A stretch of 10,433 nucleotides of DNA from an uncultured Clostridium sp. Lineage in GTDB: Bacteria > Bacillota > Clostridia > Lachnospirales > Lachnospiraceae. Shown piece by piece: positions 1 to 6,088 of this stretch. The stretch lies in contig CATWBR010000132.1 in assembly GCA_958349075.1 (NCBI GenBank), positions 1 to 10,433 of the forward strand. The letters run 5' to 3'. Both the position numbers and the translations under genes were made by a program. Numbering within the stretch: the stretch's first letter is position 1; each line of letters opens with the position of its first letter. Below the pieces are notes generated by a model that did no database searches, was not told where the DNA came from, and saw only the letters and a program-made list of their open reading frames with translations.

Positions 1-22
1 ATACAAACATGCATGAATGTAT
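1..22. promoter_or_regulatory. Imperfect palindrome at left edge, possible operator
   Basis: A 22-base dyad is centred between positions 11 and 12. It has an 8-base perfect core CATGCATG (8-15), two mismatched positions on each side, then matching outer arms ATACA (1-5) and TGTAT (18-22). It lies about 60 bases before the first start codon, where an operator would be expected, but the window begins here, so the context and any longer symmetry are unseen. The following bases up to 29 are an alternating purine/pyrimidine run with small nested palindromes. An operator role is only a guess. Confidence 0.25.
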
Positions 23-66
23 ACGTACGGAAAAGGTCTTGGGACAGCTTTAACGGAAATGTATGC

Positions 67-73
67 AAGGAGG
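67..73 (+). promoter_or_regulatory. Ribosome binding site deciding the first gene's start
   Basis: AAGGAGG sits 9 bases before the ATG at 83. In-frame ATGs at 17 and 59 have no comparable site in front of them, so 83 is the best start for the aminotransferase-fold protein. Confidence 0.8.
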
Positions 74-82
74 ATTATTGAA

Positions 83-1324
83 ATGAATATTGATTTTGAA
101 AAGATACGTAAAGAGGAGTGGCCGGTACTTGAAACGATGACGTTTTTAGATGCAGCATGTGTGAGTTTTGCTCCTCAGCGTACCGTGAAGGCAGTAAAGG
201 CATTTGCGGAAATGACGGCTACACAGGAAGAGGCTAACTCCAGCGCTCACCATATCGCGATGGACTCTCTCCGGCATAAGGCTTACGAAGAAGCCGCAAA
301 ACTGCTGAATGCGGATCCGGAAGAAATAGCTCTTGTTGAGAGTACTTCCCACGGTCTTAATATCGCGGCACAGGGTATTGAACTTCAGGATGGTGACAAC
401 ATCATCACAACAAATCTGGAGTTTATCCAGGTAGCTCTTCCCTGGTGTGTAATGAGAAAAGACAAGAACATCGATATTCGTGTCTGCAAAACAGAAGACA
501 ACCGTTTCACAGCAAAGGATTTCGCAGCTCTTGCAGACGAGAAGACAAAACTGATTGTTATTTCCACTCTGGAGTGGTGTAACGGATGGCAGACAGATTT
601 GAAGGAACTTGGAGAGTTCTGTAAAGAAAAAGGTATTTTCCTTGTAGTAGATGCCGTTCAGCAGTTGGGTGTTACAAAGATTGATACAAAAGAGTGCCAT
701 GTTGACATCCTGACGGCGGGAGGCCACAAATGGCTGAACTCCCCATACGGAACCGGCGTTCTCTATGTAAACAAGGAAGCGCTTCCAAAGATTAAACAGT
801 CGTATGCAGGATATTTAAACACAACCGTTCCGGAAGGCGGATGGGGCGCATACTGGGAGAATCCGGCAGCGCCGTCGGTAAATGCCTGGACCTTTGATGA
901 GACAGCAAGAAAGTTTGAAATCGGCGGAACCTCCAACTACACGGGAGCAATTGCGTTAGGTGAATCCCTCGCTCTCGTCAATGAGATTGGAATCGAGAAC
1001 ATCGAGAAACGGATTCGTGAAATTGCTACATATTGCATGGACAAGATTGAGGAAATCGGTGGTACACTTATTACACACAGAGATCCGGGACATTTCGGCG
1101 GAATCGTAATCGCAAGATTATATGACGACCTCGACGTTGACAGAATGATTCTTAAGAAGCTTCACGCACAGAAGATATTCATCGCACAGAGATTTACCGA
1201 TTATATCGGCGGTTTCAGAATCTCCTGCCAGTACTTCAACAATGAGAAGGACATCGACACCATGATTGCTGCTATGAAAGAACTCATTAAAGAAATCGGC
1301 AGAGAGCCTGATTATAAGAAATAA
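83..1324 (+). CDS. PLP-dependent class V aminotransferase-fold enzyme (isopenicillin N epimerase/cysteine desulfurase superfamily)
   Basis: This is a 413-residue cytoplasmic PLP enzyme of fold type I, a normal length for the family. PLP contacts are visible: TSHG near residues 88-91 for the phosphate end, VVDAVQQLG with Asp190 facing the pyridine nitrogen, and GGHKWL with Lys216 as the Schiff-base lysine. The C-terminal domain has an RISCQYFN motif followed by a D-I-D-like segment, matching the R-I-S-x-x-x-Y-N region of the isopenicillin N epimerase-like branch. The RxGxHC loop carrying the catalytic cysteine of SufS/CsdA is absent, so a housekeeping cysteine desulfurase is unlikely. No suf, nif or iscU gene is adjacent. 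Known activities in this branch include epimerases, lyases and transaminases, and the substrate cannot be told. It is the first gene of the operon seen here and is followed after 36 bases by the VOC protein. Family assignment is firm; reaction unknown. Confidence 0.9.
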   Translation: MNIDFEKIRKEEWPVLETMTFLDAACVSFAPQRTVKAVKAFAEMTATQEEANSSAHHIAMDSLRHKAYEEAAKLLNADPEEIALVESTSHGLNIAAQGIELQDGDNIITTNLEFIQVALPWCVMRKDKNIDIRVCKTEDNRFTAKDFAALADEKTKLIVISTLEWCNGWQTDLKELGEFCKEKGIFLVVDAVQQLGVTKIDTKECHVDILTAGGHKWLNSPYGTGVLYVNKEALPKIKQSYAGYLNTTVPEGGWGAYWENPAAPSVNAWTFDETARKFEIGGTSNYTGAIALGESLALVNEIGIENIEKRIREIATYCMDKIEEIGGTLITHRDPGHFGGIVIARLYDDLDVDRMILKKLHAQKIFIAQRFTDYIGGFRISCQYFNNEKDIDTMIAAMKELIKEIGREPDYKK

Positions 1325-1360
1325 CGGTACAAAATGAATTTATGAAAGAGGAGTAAAAGA

Positions 1361-1759
1361 ATGGCCAAACTTCAGCTTACATCAAACATCACGTTTTTAT
1401 ACTTTAATGATTTAGAAGCTGCAAAACCATTTTTTGAAGAGGTTCTGGGGCTGGAAAAGGCTTATGATCCTGGTTGGGCAGTAGTATACCGGCTCCGTGA
1501 TAAGGCATTTTTAGGAGCTGTTGACAACAAGAGCGGGTCCATTCAGGTTACCTCCACGGACAGCGTGCTGATTAGCCTTACGGTCAGCAATATTGAAGAG
1601 GTTCATGAAGCTCTGAAAGGATGTGAAGGAGTGGACGGACTTTCCGATATCAAGCAGGTGAAGGACTTGGATCTTAAATCATTCTTCTTTACCGGCCCGG
1701 AAGGATACCACTTTGAAGTGGAACAGTTTACATCAGGGGCACTCAGCGAATTGTTCTGA
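1361..1759 (+). CDS. VOC (glyoxalase/bleomycin resistance fold) family protein
   Basis: This 132-residue protein has two beta-alpha-beta-beta-beta modules typical of the vicinal oxygen chelate fold. The first starts at about residue 10 with ITFLYFNDLEAAKPFFEEVLG. The second starts near residue 69 (LISLTVSNIEEVHEAL) and ends with the hallmark F-x-x-P-E-G-Y-x-F-E-V-E-Q-F strand (109-123). The usual first metal-ligand histidine of each module is replaced by a hydrophobic residue (Ile10 and about Leu70), although glutamates remain in the last strand (119, 121). A classical glyoxalase I metal site is therefore doubtful. It may bind a ligand, isomerise a substrate without metal, or act in a partner complex. 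It has a good site, AAAGAGGAG, 7 bases before the ATG, and lies between the PLP enzyme and the racemase-like gene. Confidence 0.85.
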   Translation: MAKLQLTSNITFLYFNDLEAAKPFFEEVLGLEKAYDPGWAVVYRLRDKAFLGAVDNKSGSIQVTSTDSVLISLTVSNIEEVHEALKGCEGVDGLSDIKQVKDLDLKSFFFTGPEGYHFEVEQFTSGALSELF

Positions 1760-1802
1760 TGAAGACAGCAAAACCAATGATTTATGAAGAAAGGGGAGGA
1801 AG

Positions 1803-2486
1803 ATGTCAGTAGGAATTCTTTTATTCGCCACGGCCGGTGACAGACTGAAAGGGGATCCCGGATTTCCCGGAACGTTTGATTTTCCTGTTGAATACGGCGT
1901 CGTGGAAGGCAGCTACAGGGATTTGATAGAGGGCTCGCCCGACGCATGTAAGAGACTTTGTGAAGCTGCAAAAGAGCTGGAACGAAAGAATGTATCCGCA
2001 ATAGCAGGGGATTGCGGACTAATGGCCCTCTACCAGCGGCAGATAGCAGATTCAGTCGGAATTCCGGTGATATCTTCCAGCCTTTTGTTTCTTCCGTTTG
2101 CCAGGATGATGATATCCGGGGAACAGTCCATTGGAATCCTGACAGGCCACTCGGCGCTTCTGGGGGAGCATCACTTGAAAGCGGCCGGTGTCGGGAACCT
2201 GGATGGAATCGCAATCTACGGAATGCAGAATGAACCTCATTTTAAAGAAGTGGTAATCGAGGGAACGGCAAAGCAGGATTACGAAAAGATGAAGAAAGAT
2301 GTACTGAATGGAGTTAAGCATCTGAAAGAGTCATGCGGGGCTCTGGGAGCGGTACTTCTGGAGTGCAGTAACCTGGCCGTGTTTGGAGCAGAGATTACCA
2401 GGGAGTTTAAGATTCCTGTATTTGATATTAATACGGGAGTGTACATGATGCAGGAGGTTCTGAATAAGAAATGTTACTGCGGTTAA
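1803..2486 (+). CDS. Aspartate/glutamate racemase-superfamily protein
   Basis: This is a 227-residue cytoplasmic protein of the Asp/Glu/hydantoin racemase superfamily. It keeps the two pseudo-symmetric active-site cysteines: Cys71 in AGDCGLMA and Cys188 in LLECSNL. Members with both cysteines usually perform PLP-independent racemisation or epimerisation at a carbon next to a carboxylate; some relatives are decarboxylases or isomerases. Between the cysteines are GIPVISSSL (86-94) and SIGILTGHSALLG (109-121), typical of the second half-domain start. Length fits the family. It is preceded by a purine-rich AAGGGGAGGA (1791-1800) very close to the ATG; the start is kept because the first residues, VGILLFAT, are the expected first beta strand. 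Substrate is unknown. Its place beside a PLP enzyme and a peptide importer suggests stereochemical handling of an imported amino acid, which is inference. Confidence 0.85.
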   Translation: MSVGILLFATAGDRLKGDPGFPGTFDFPVEYGVVEGSYRDLIEGSPDACKRLCEAAKELERKNVSAIAGDCGLMALYQRQIADSVGIPVISSSLLFLPFARMMISGEQSIGILTGHSALLGEHHLKAAGVGNLDGIAIYGMQNEPHFKEVVIEGTAKQDYEKMKKDVLNGVKHLKESCGALGAVLLECSNLAVFGAEITREFKIPVFDINTGVYMMQEVLNKKCYCG

Positions 2487-2548
2487 GCCTTTTGCGGAGC
2501 GGCAGTGATACAGGCAGGCGGAGTTATTTACAGTTCATTTTTATGAAT

Positions 2549-2556
2549 GAAAGGGA
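2549..2556 (+). promoter_or_regulatory. Ribosome binding site deciding the start at 2565
   Basis: GAAAGGGA lies 8 bases before the ATG at 2565. The upstream in-frame ATGs at 2547 and 2556 have no site of their own. The 2565 start also makes this protein begin MRF and have 123 residues, exactly like its paralogue at 3041. Confidence 0.7.
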
Positions 2557-2564
2557 TGGTTACA

Positions 2565-2936
2565 ATGAGATTTTACGAATATGAGACATGGAAATTAAAA
2601 GACGGGGTTAATGTGGAAGAGTATGACCAGATGCTCCGTGATTGGTTCCAGTTCCTTCACGATCACAAGGAGGAGTTGTTCCAGGAGTGGATTAGCGCGA
2701 AATACTATAAAGAGACTGACATCGAGGGAGTTCCCTCCGGCCGCTACATTATGGTATTTGAATATGAGTCGCTGGAAGGCCATCACACATACAAAAAACG
2801 CAGAAATTATAAGGGGCCGTATGCTCCATATAAACTGGTGGATCCGTATTATCACTATTTTAATTATGACGAGACCACATGTACATATTGGCAGCCGATT
2901 GAGCCGGAACGCTGGCTGGATACGGATAAGAAGTAA
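2565..2936 (+). CDS. Uncharacterised 123-residue protein, first tandem paralogue (ferredoxin-like fold predicted)
   Basis: I do not recognise a named family. By eye the pattern is strand (MRFYEYETWKL), long amphipathic helix (18-45), strand (YIMVFEYES, 61-69), helix (EGHHTYKKRR onward), and a closing strand (TTCTYWQP). This resembles the dimeric alpha/beta barrel (NIPSNAP/ABM-like) layout, though no homology is claimed. It lacks a signal peptide and membrane segment, so it is probably cytoplasmic. It is about half identical along its whole length to the next gene. Shared blocks are EYETW (5-9), DWF (26-28), KEELF (35-39), EW-SAKY (41-47), FEYESLEGHH (65-74), GPY and VDPY. The invariant tandem histidines 73-74 are candidates for a ligand or catalytic site. 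The translated length and start match the paralogue. Aromatic residues are unusually frequent. Confidence 0.85.
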   Translation: MRFYEYETWKLKDGVNVEEYDQMLRDWFQFLHDHKEELFQEWISAKYYKETDIEGVPSGRYIMVFEYESLEGHHTYKKRRNYKGPYAPYKLVDPYYHYFNYDETTCTYWQPIEPERWLDTDKK

Positions 2937-2983
2937 GACGGAAATGAGCGGCAGGAAGGTACAGGAAAACAGATAGGGAAAGC

Positions 2984-3028
2984 AGTTTAAGGATTAATTA
3001 AGTTTAACAAGGTGTGTAAATTTTAAGG
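2984..3028 (+). other. A+T-rich spacer between the paralogues with short direct repeats
   Basis: This piece of the 104-base gap is clearly richer in A and T than its surroundings. It holds two copies of AGTTTAA (2984-2990 and 3001-3007), two of TTTAAGG (2986-2992 and 3022-3028) and a TTAATTAA palindrome (2994-3001). It could be an unstructured leader that helps translation of the next gene. The best promoter-like hexamer pair would start transcription inside the ribosome binding site, so I do not call a promoter. Confidence 0.3.
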
Positions 3029-3040
3029 AGGGGCTATATT

Positions 3041-3412
3041 ATGCGTTTTTTAGAGTACGAAACATGGAGATTGAAAAAAGACATTGATTTGGAAGCTTAC
3101 GACAAAATCATCAAGGACTGGTTTGAATTTGTTAAGAAGAACAAAGAAGAACTGTTCCCGGAGTGGGTAAGCGCAAAGTATTTCAGAAAGACAGACAGGG
3201 ACGGAAATCCAAACGGACTGTTTGTTATGTTATTTGAATATGAGTCCCTGGAAGGACATCATGCATACAAAGAACGCCGCAAAGACTGGGACGGACCATA
3301 CGAGGCATACAAAGCGGTAGATCCATATCAGGAATTCTTTGAACTGGAGTCTGTAACGTGCGAATACCTGCAGCCACAGGCCGTGGATAGCTGGTTCGAT
3401 TATTCCAAGTAA
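3041..3412 (+). CDS. Uncharacterised 123-residue protein, second tandem paralogue (ferredoxin-like fold predicted)
   Basis: This is the sister of the preceding gene and the same length. The alignment needs only one compensating single-residue shift around RRKDWDGPY. It keeps EYETW, DWF, KEELF, EW-SAKY, FEYESLEGHH, GPY, VDPY, a TC-Y strand and QP. The predicted strand-helix-strand-helix-strand layout is the same. The site AAGGAGGGG (3025-3033), 7 bases before the ATG, is the strongest in the enzyme block, so this copy may be translated more than the first. The binding-protein gene follows after 18 bases, tying the pair to the transporter. Two retained, diverged copies suggest a heteromer or two related ligands. 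The function is unknown; a small enzyme or a substrate-binding accessory protein are both possible. Confidence 0.88.
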   Translation: MRFLEYETWRLKKDIDLEAYDKIIKDWFEFVKKNKEELFPEWVSAKYFRKTDRDGNPNGLFVMLFEYESLEGHHAYKERRKDWDGPYEAYKAVDPYQEFFELESVTCEYLQPQAVDSWFDYSK

Positions 3413-3430
3413 AATACAGGAGGGAATTTT

Positions 3431-4993
3431 ATGAAAAAAATACTGGCAGTTATATTAGCAGCGGCAATGACAGTTTCTCTGGCAGGATGCGGCGGTAATT
3501 CGGCAAGTTCAGGAAATGCGGGAACACAGTCCGCAGGCGGCGCCGGTACAGGCGGCGAAGTAAAAGACACACTGGTTATCGGACATTATGGCGATACACC
3601 GAACTTTGATACACACGACAACTTAAACGACAACGGTATGCGTATTAACATGTGCGTTTACGACCCGCTCGTTCGTATGGACAATGAAACTTATGAGATT
3701 AAACCGTGTCTGGCAGAATCCTGGGAGCTTTCTGAAGACGGCAGGGAATACACATTTGCCATCAAGTCCGGCGTTAAATTCACAGACGGAACAGATATGA
3801 CAATCGACGACGTTGTCTTTTCACTGGAGCGCGGCATGAAGATGCCGATGGCAGTTCCAAGCTTTGCCCGTGTAACAGGCGTTGAGAAAGTGGATGACAG
3901 CCACGTAAAAGTAATTCTGGACGGCCCGTATCCCGAGTTTTTATTCGCAATGGCCCTTCCGACAGCCGGTATCTTCAGCAAGACAGCTTTTGAGTCCATG
4001 GGCGAGGATGCATTCAAGAAGAATCCTGTAACGACAGCTCCATACAAAGTAGCCGACTGGAAGGCAGGAGAGAAGGTTGTTCTTGAAGCCAACGAAAATT
4101 ACCACATGGGTGAAGTACCGATTAAACACGTGGAATACCGTGTTATCACAGACCCGAACTCCGCAGTGCTGAGCCTTGAATCCGGCGATATCGATGCATA
4201 TGTAGACGTACAGCCGACAAGCTTTAAACGTGTTCAGGAAAATGATAAGTTAGAGCTTCATATGGGCGATACATTCGGCCTTAACTACATTACAATCAAC
4301 TGTGACAAAGCTCCGTTTGACAACATCAAAGCACGTCAGGCCCTGGCTTACGCTACAGATAAAGAATCCATGTTATACGGAATTCTGGATGGAAACGGAA
4401 CAATCATGGATACTTTCGCTAATGAGAAGTACCTTGGATATACGGATAAAGTCGTAAAATATCCTTATGACCTTGAGAAAGCAAAAGAATTATTCGCAGA
4501 GGCCGGCGTAGACGGAAACCAGGAAATCTCCATCATCGTTTACGATACAAAAGCTTCCAAATACGCTCAGGTTTTACAGAATTCTCTCGCAGAAATCGGG
4601 CTGAAAGCCAATGTTTCCCAGATGGAAAGATCTGCATATGATGACGCCTGCTTAAACGGCGATGCCAATATCATGGTTGACGGCGGAACATTTACAGCTC
4701 CAACGATTGATGAGGCGCTTTACTCCGGTATTCATTCCAGCCAGATGGATGTCCGTAACTACAGCAAATATGCCGATCCGATTGCAGACCAGTACCTGGA
4801 TGAAGCACGTGTAACACTGGATGAGACGGAAAGAGCCGCACTGTATGAGAAACTGCTTATTAAACTGAGCGAGGATCTTCCTATGATTCCTACCTTAAGC
4901 GGAACAAAGAATATTGCTACAAATAAGAACCTGAAGGGTGTAACGGTTAACCCGTGGTCCTTCTATAACATTTACGAATTTAGCTGGGAATAA
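3431..4993 (+). CDS. Extracellular solute-binding lipoprotein, family 5 (peptide/nickel/opine importer)
   Basis: This is a 520-residue lipoprotein: N-terminal KK, hydrophobic stretch, and lipobox LAGC with Cys20 as the lipidated residue, followed by a Gly/Ser/Ala-rich linker to about residue 44. The mature part has family 5 landmarks: NMCVYDPLVR (75-84), the LAESWELSEDGREYTF segment, GVKFTDGTDMTIDDVVFSLERG, and the C-terminal half with RQALAYATDKE. It anchors outside the membrane and delivers the ligand to the permeases encoded downstream. In the region where OppA/DppA carry an Asp-Pro or acidic loop that pairs with a peptide's amino end, this protein has GTFTAPTIDEALYSG, closer to GsiB-like members. 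An ordinary dipeptide is therefore not assured. Strong site CAGGAGGGA before the ATG; two stop codons in tandem. The ligand is unknown. Confidence 0.95.
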   Translation: MKKILAVILAAAMTVSLAGCGGNSASSGNAGTQSAGGAGTGGEVKDTLVIGHYGDTPNFDTHDNLNDNGMRINMCVYDPLVRMDNETYEIKPCLAESWELSEDGREYTFAIKSGVKFTDGTDMTIDDVVFSLERGMKMPMAVPSFARVTGVEKVDDSHVKVILDGPYPEFLFAMALPTAGIFSKTAFESMGEDAFKKNPVTTAPYKVADWKAGEKVVLEANENYHMGEVPIKHVEYRVITDPNSAVLSLESGDIDAYVDVQPTSFKRVQENDKLELHMGDTFGLNYITINCDKAPFDNIKARQALAYATDKESMLYGILDGNGTIMDTFANEKYLGYTDKVVKYPYDLEKAKELFAEAGVDGNQEISIIVYDTKASKYAQVLQNSLAEIGLKANVSQMERSAYDDACLNGDANIMVDGGTFTAPTIDEALYSGIHSSQMDVRNYSKYADPIADQYLDEARVTLDETERAALYEKLLIKLSEDLPMIPTLSGTKNIATNKNLKGVTVNPWSFYNIYEFSWE

Positions 4994-5031
4994 TAAGATT
5001 CCTTACGAACGTTACATAATTGAATGATGAT

Positions 5032-5077
5032 TTTGTCCCGCCTTTCGAAAAGTCAGTGTTACCGGAGGCGGGACGAA
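5032..5077 (+). promoter_or_regulatory. Stable hairpin between binding-protein and permease genes
   Basis: A perfect 9-base inverted repeat, GTCCCGCCT (5035-5043) and AGGCGGGAC (5066-5074), can be extended by U-A and G-U pairs to 14 pairs (5032-5045 with 5064-5077) around an 18-base loop. No U-run follows on either strand, so it is not a standard intrinsic terminator. In importer operons such a structure often protects the upstream binding-protein message from 3' decay or reduces read-through, keeping binding protein in excess over permease. That role is inferred. The rest of the 153-base gap shows nothing else clear. Confidence 0.6.
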
Positions 5078-5146
5078 TGAAATCAGGAGTAGTTTGGTTA
5101 CTGCTCACAGAGTGGACAGTAAGACAGTTCGAGATAGGAGCGGGGT

Positions 5147-6076
5147 ATGCATAAATATATTGCAAAAAGACTTCTTTTGATGATACCGGTTATCGTCGGC
5201 ATTTCATTTATTATTTTCTCAATCATGAGCTTTATGCCAGGTAATCCGGCCCGTCTGATTCTGGGGGAGAAAGCGACAGCCGAGTCAATAGCCGCTTTAA
5301 ACGAGCAGATGGGATTAAATGATCCGTTCATTATGCGTTATTTAAGGTATATGGGCGATGTATTAACAGGAAATTTTGGCGTTTCTTACAGAACGGGCAT
5401 GCCTGTAGTGGAAGAAATTGTAAGACGTTTTCCAACCACGGCTAAACTTGCAGTTCTGAGTGTTCTCTTTGCAACGGCAATCGGTCTTCCTCTTGGAATC
5501 CTTTCAGCCGTAAAACAGTATTCCTGGATCGACAGCCTGACAACAGTGCTGGGACTTGGATTCATCTCCATGCCGCCGTTTTGGCTTGGCCTTATGCTGA
5601 TTATTCTCTTTTCAGCAAAGCTTGGAATCCTTCCGTCATTCGGTTCAGATTCCTTTGCACACTTTATCCTGCCGGCGATTACCAGTTCGGCATCTACATT
5701 TGCAACGCTGCTTCGAATGACGCGTTCCACGATGCTTGAAGTAATCCGCCAGGACTACGTCACAACAGCATATGCAAAGGGAGCGGAAAAGAGCAGGATT
5801 ATCTTCCATCACTGCCTTCCAAACGCGCTGATTCCGCTGATCACGGTTGTAGGCGTTAACTTCGGCGGTATGCTGGGTGGATCCGTTATCACGGAGTCCG
5901 TATTCGGAATGTCCGGTATCGGCCAGCTTCTGATTATGTCTATCCGCTCTAAGGATGTTCCTGCCGTTATGGCCTGTACGCTGCTTCTGGCAGTGATGTT
6001 CGGACTTGTCAATCTGATTGTGGATGTGATTTATGCTTATGTGGATCCACGAATCAAGGCACAATACGCAAAGTAG
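5147..6076 (+). CDS. ABC importer permease, DppB/OppB-like
   Basis: This is a 309-residue inner-membrane permease of the peptide/nickel class. It starts with the family pattern of a short basic segment (YIAKR) and first membrane helix (9-28), followed by FMPGNPA (29-35). An extracytoplasmic segment with TGNFGVSYRTGMPV (74-87) follows. Further membrane segments lie at about 100-121, 132-156, 172-190, 228-250 and 274-297. The ATPase-contacting EAA loop is DYVTTAYAKGAEKSRIIFHH (203-222), followed by LPNAL. ITESVFGMSGIGQL (248-261) and the terminal VDPRIK are typical. It pairs with the DppC-like permease 12 bases downstream. The AGGAG at 5136-5140 is 6 bases before the ATG. Gene symbols are withheld because the substrate is not known. 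Confidence 0.95.
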   Translation: MHKYIAKRLLLMIPVIVGISFIIFSIMSFMPGNPARLILGEKATAESIAALNEQMGLNDPFIMRYLRYMGDVLTGNFGVSYRTGMPVVEEIVRRFPTTAKLAVLSVLFATAIGLPLGILSAVKQYSWIDSLTTVLGLGFISMPPFWLGLMLIILFSAKLGILPSFGSDSFAHFILPAITSSASTFATLLRMTRSTMLEVIRQDYVTTAYAKGAEKSRIIFHHCLPNALIPLITVVGVNFGGMLGGSVITESVFGMSGIGQLLIMSIRSKDVPAVMACTLLLAVMFGLVNLIVDVIYAYVDPRIKAQYAK

Positions 6077-6088
6077 GGGGGTGGCATC

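Noticed and set aside
39..67. Possible promoter TTGGGA, 17-base spacer, TATGCA before the first gene
   Set aside because: The -10 match is weak and the predicted transcription start would fall at the ribosome binding site; the true promoter is more likely upstream of the window.
1603..2214. Open frame on the - strand (203 codons) opposite the VOC and racemase-like genes
   Set aside because: Composition is low-complexity (Ser/Pro/Arg rich), it crosses a gene boundary, and both sense genes are well supported.
2611..2976. Overlapping + strand frame of 121 codons inside the first paralogue
   Set aside because: It is an alternative frame of a gene whose reading is confirmed by its full-length paralogue at 3041-3412.
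2994..3022. Possible promoter TTAATT, 17-base spacer, TAAATT before the second paralogue
   Set aside because: Both hexamers match the consensus poorly, and transcription would start at about 3029, inside the ribosome binding site.
5032..5077. Intrinsic terminator after the binding-protein gene
   Set aside because: The stem is strong but no T-run follows it on either strand, and the permease genes continue the operon directly.
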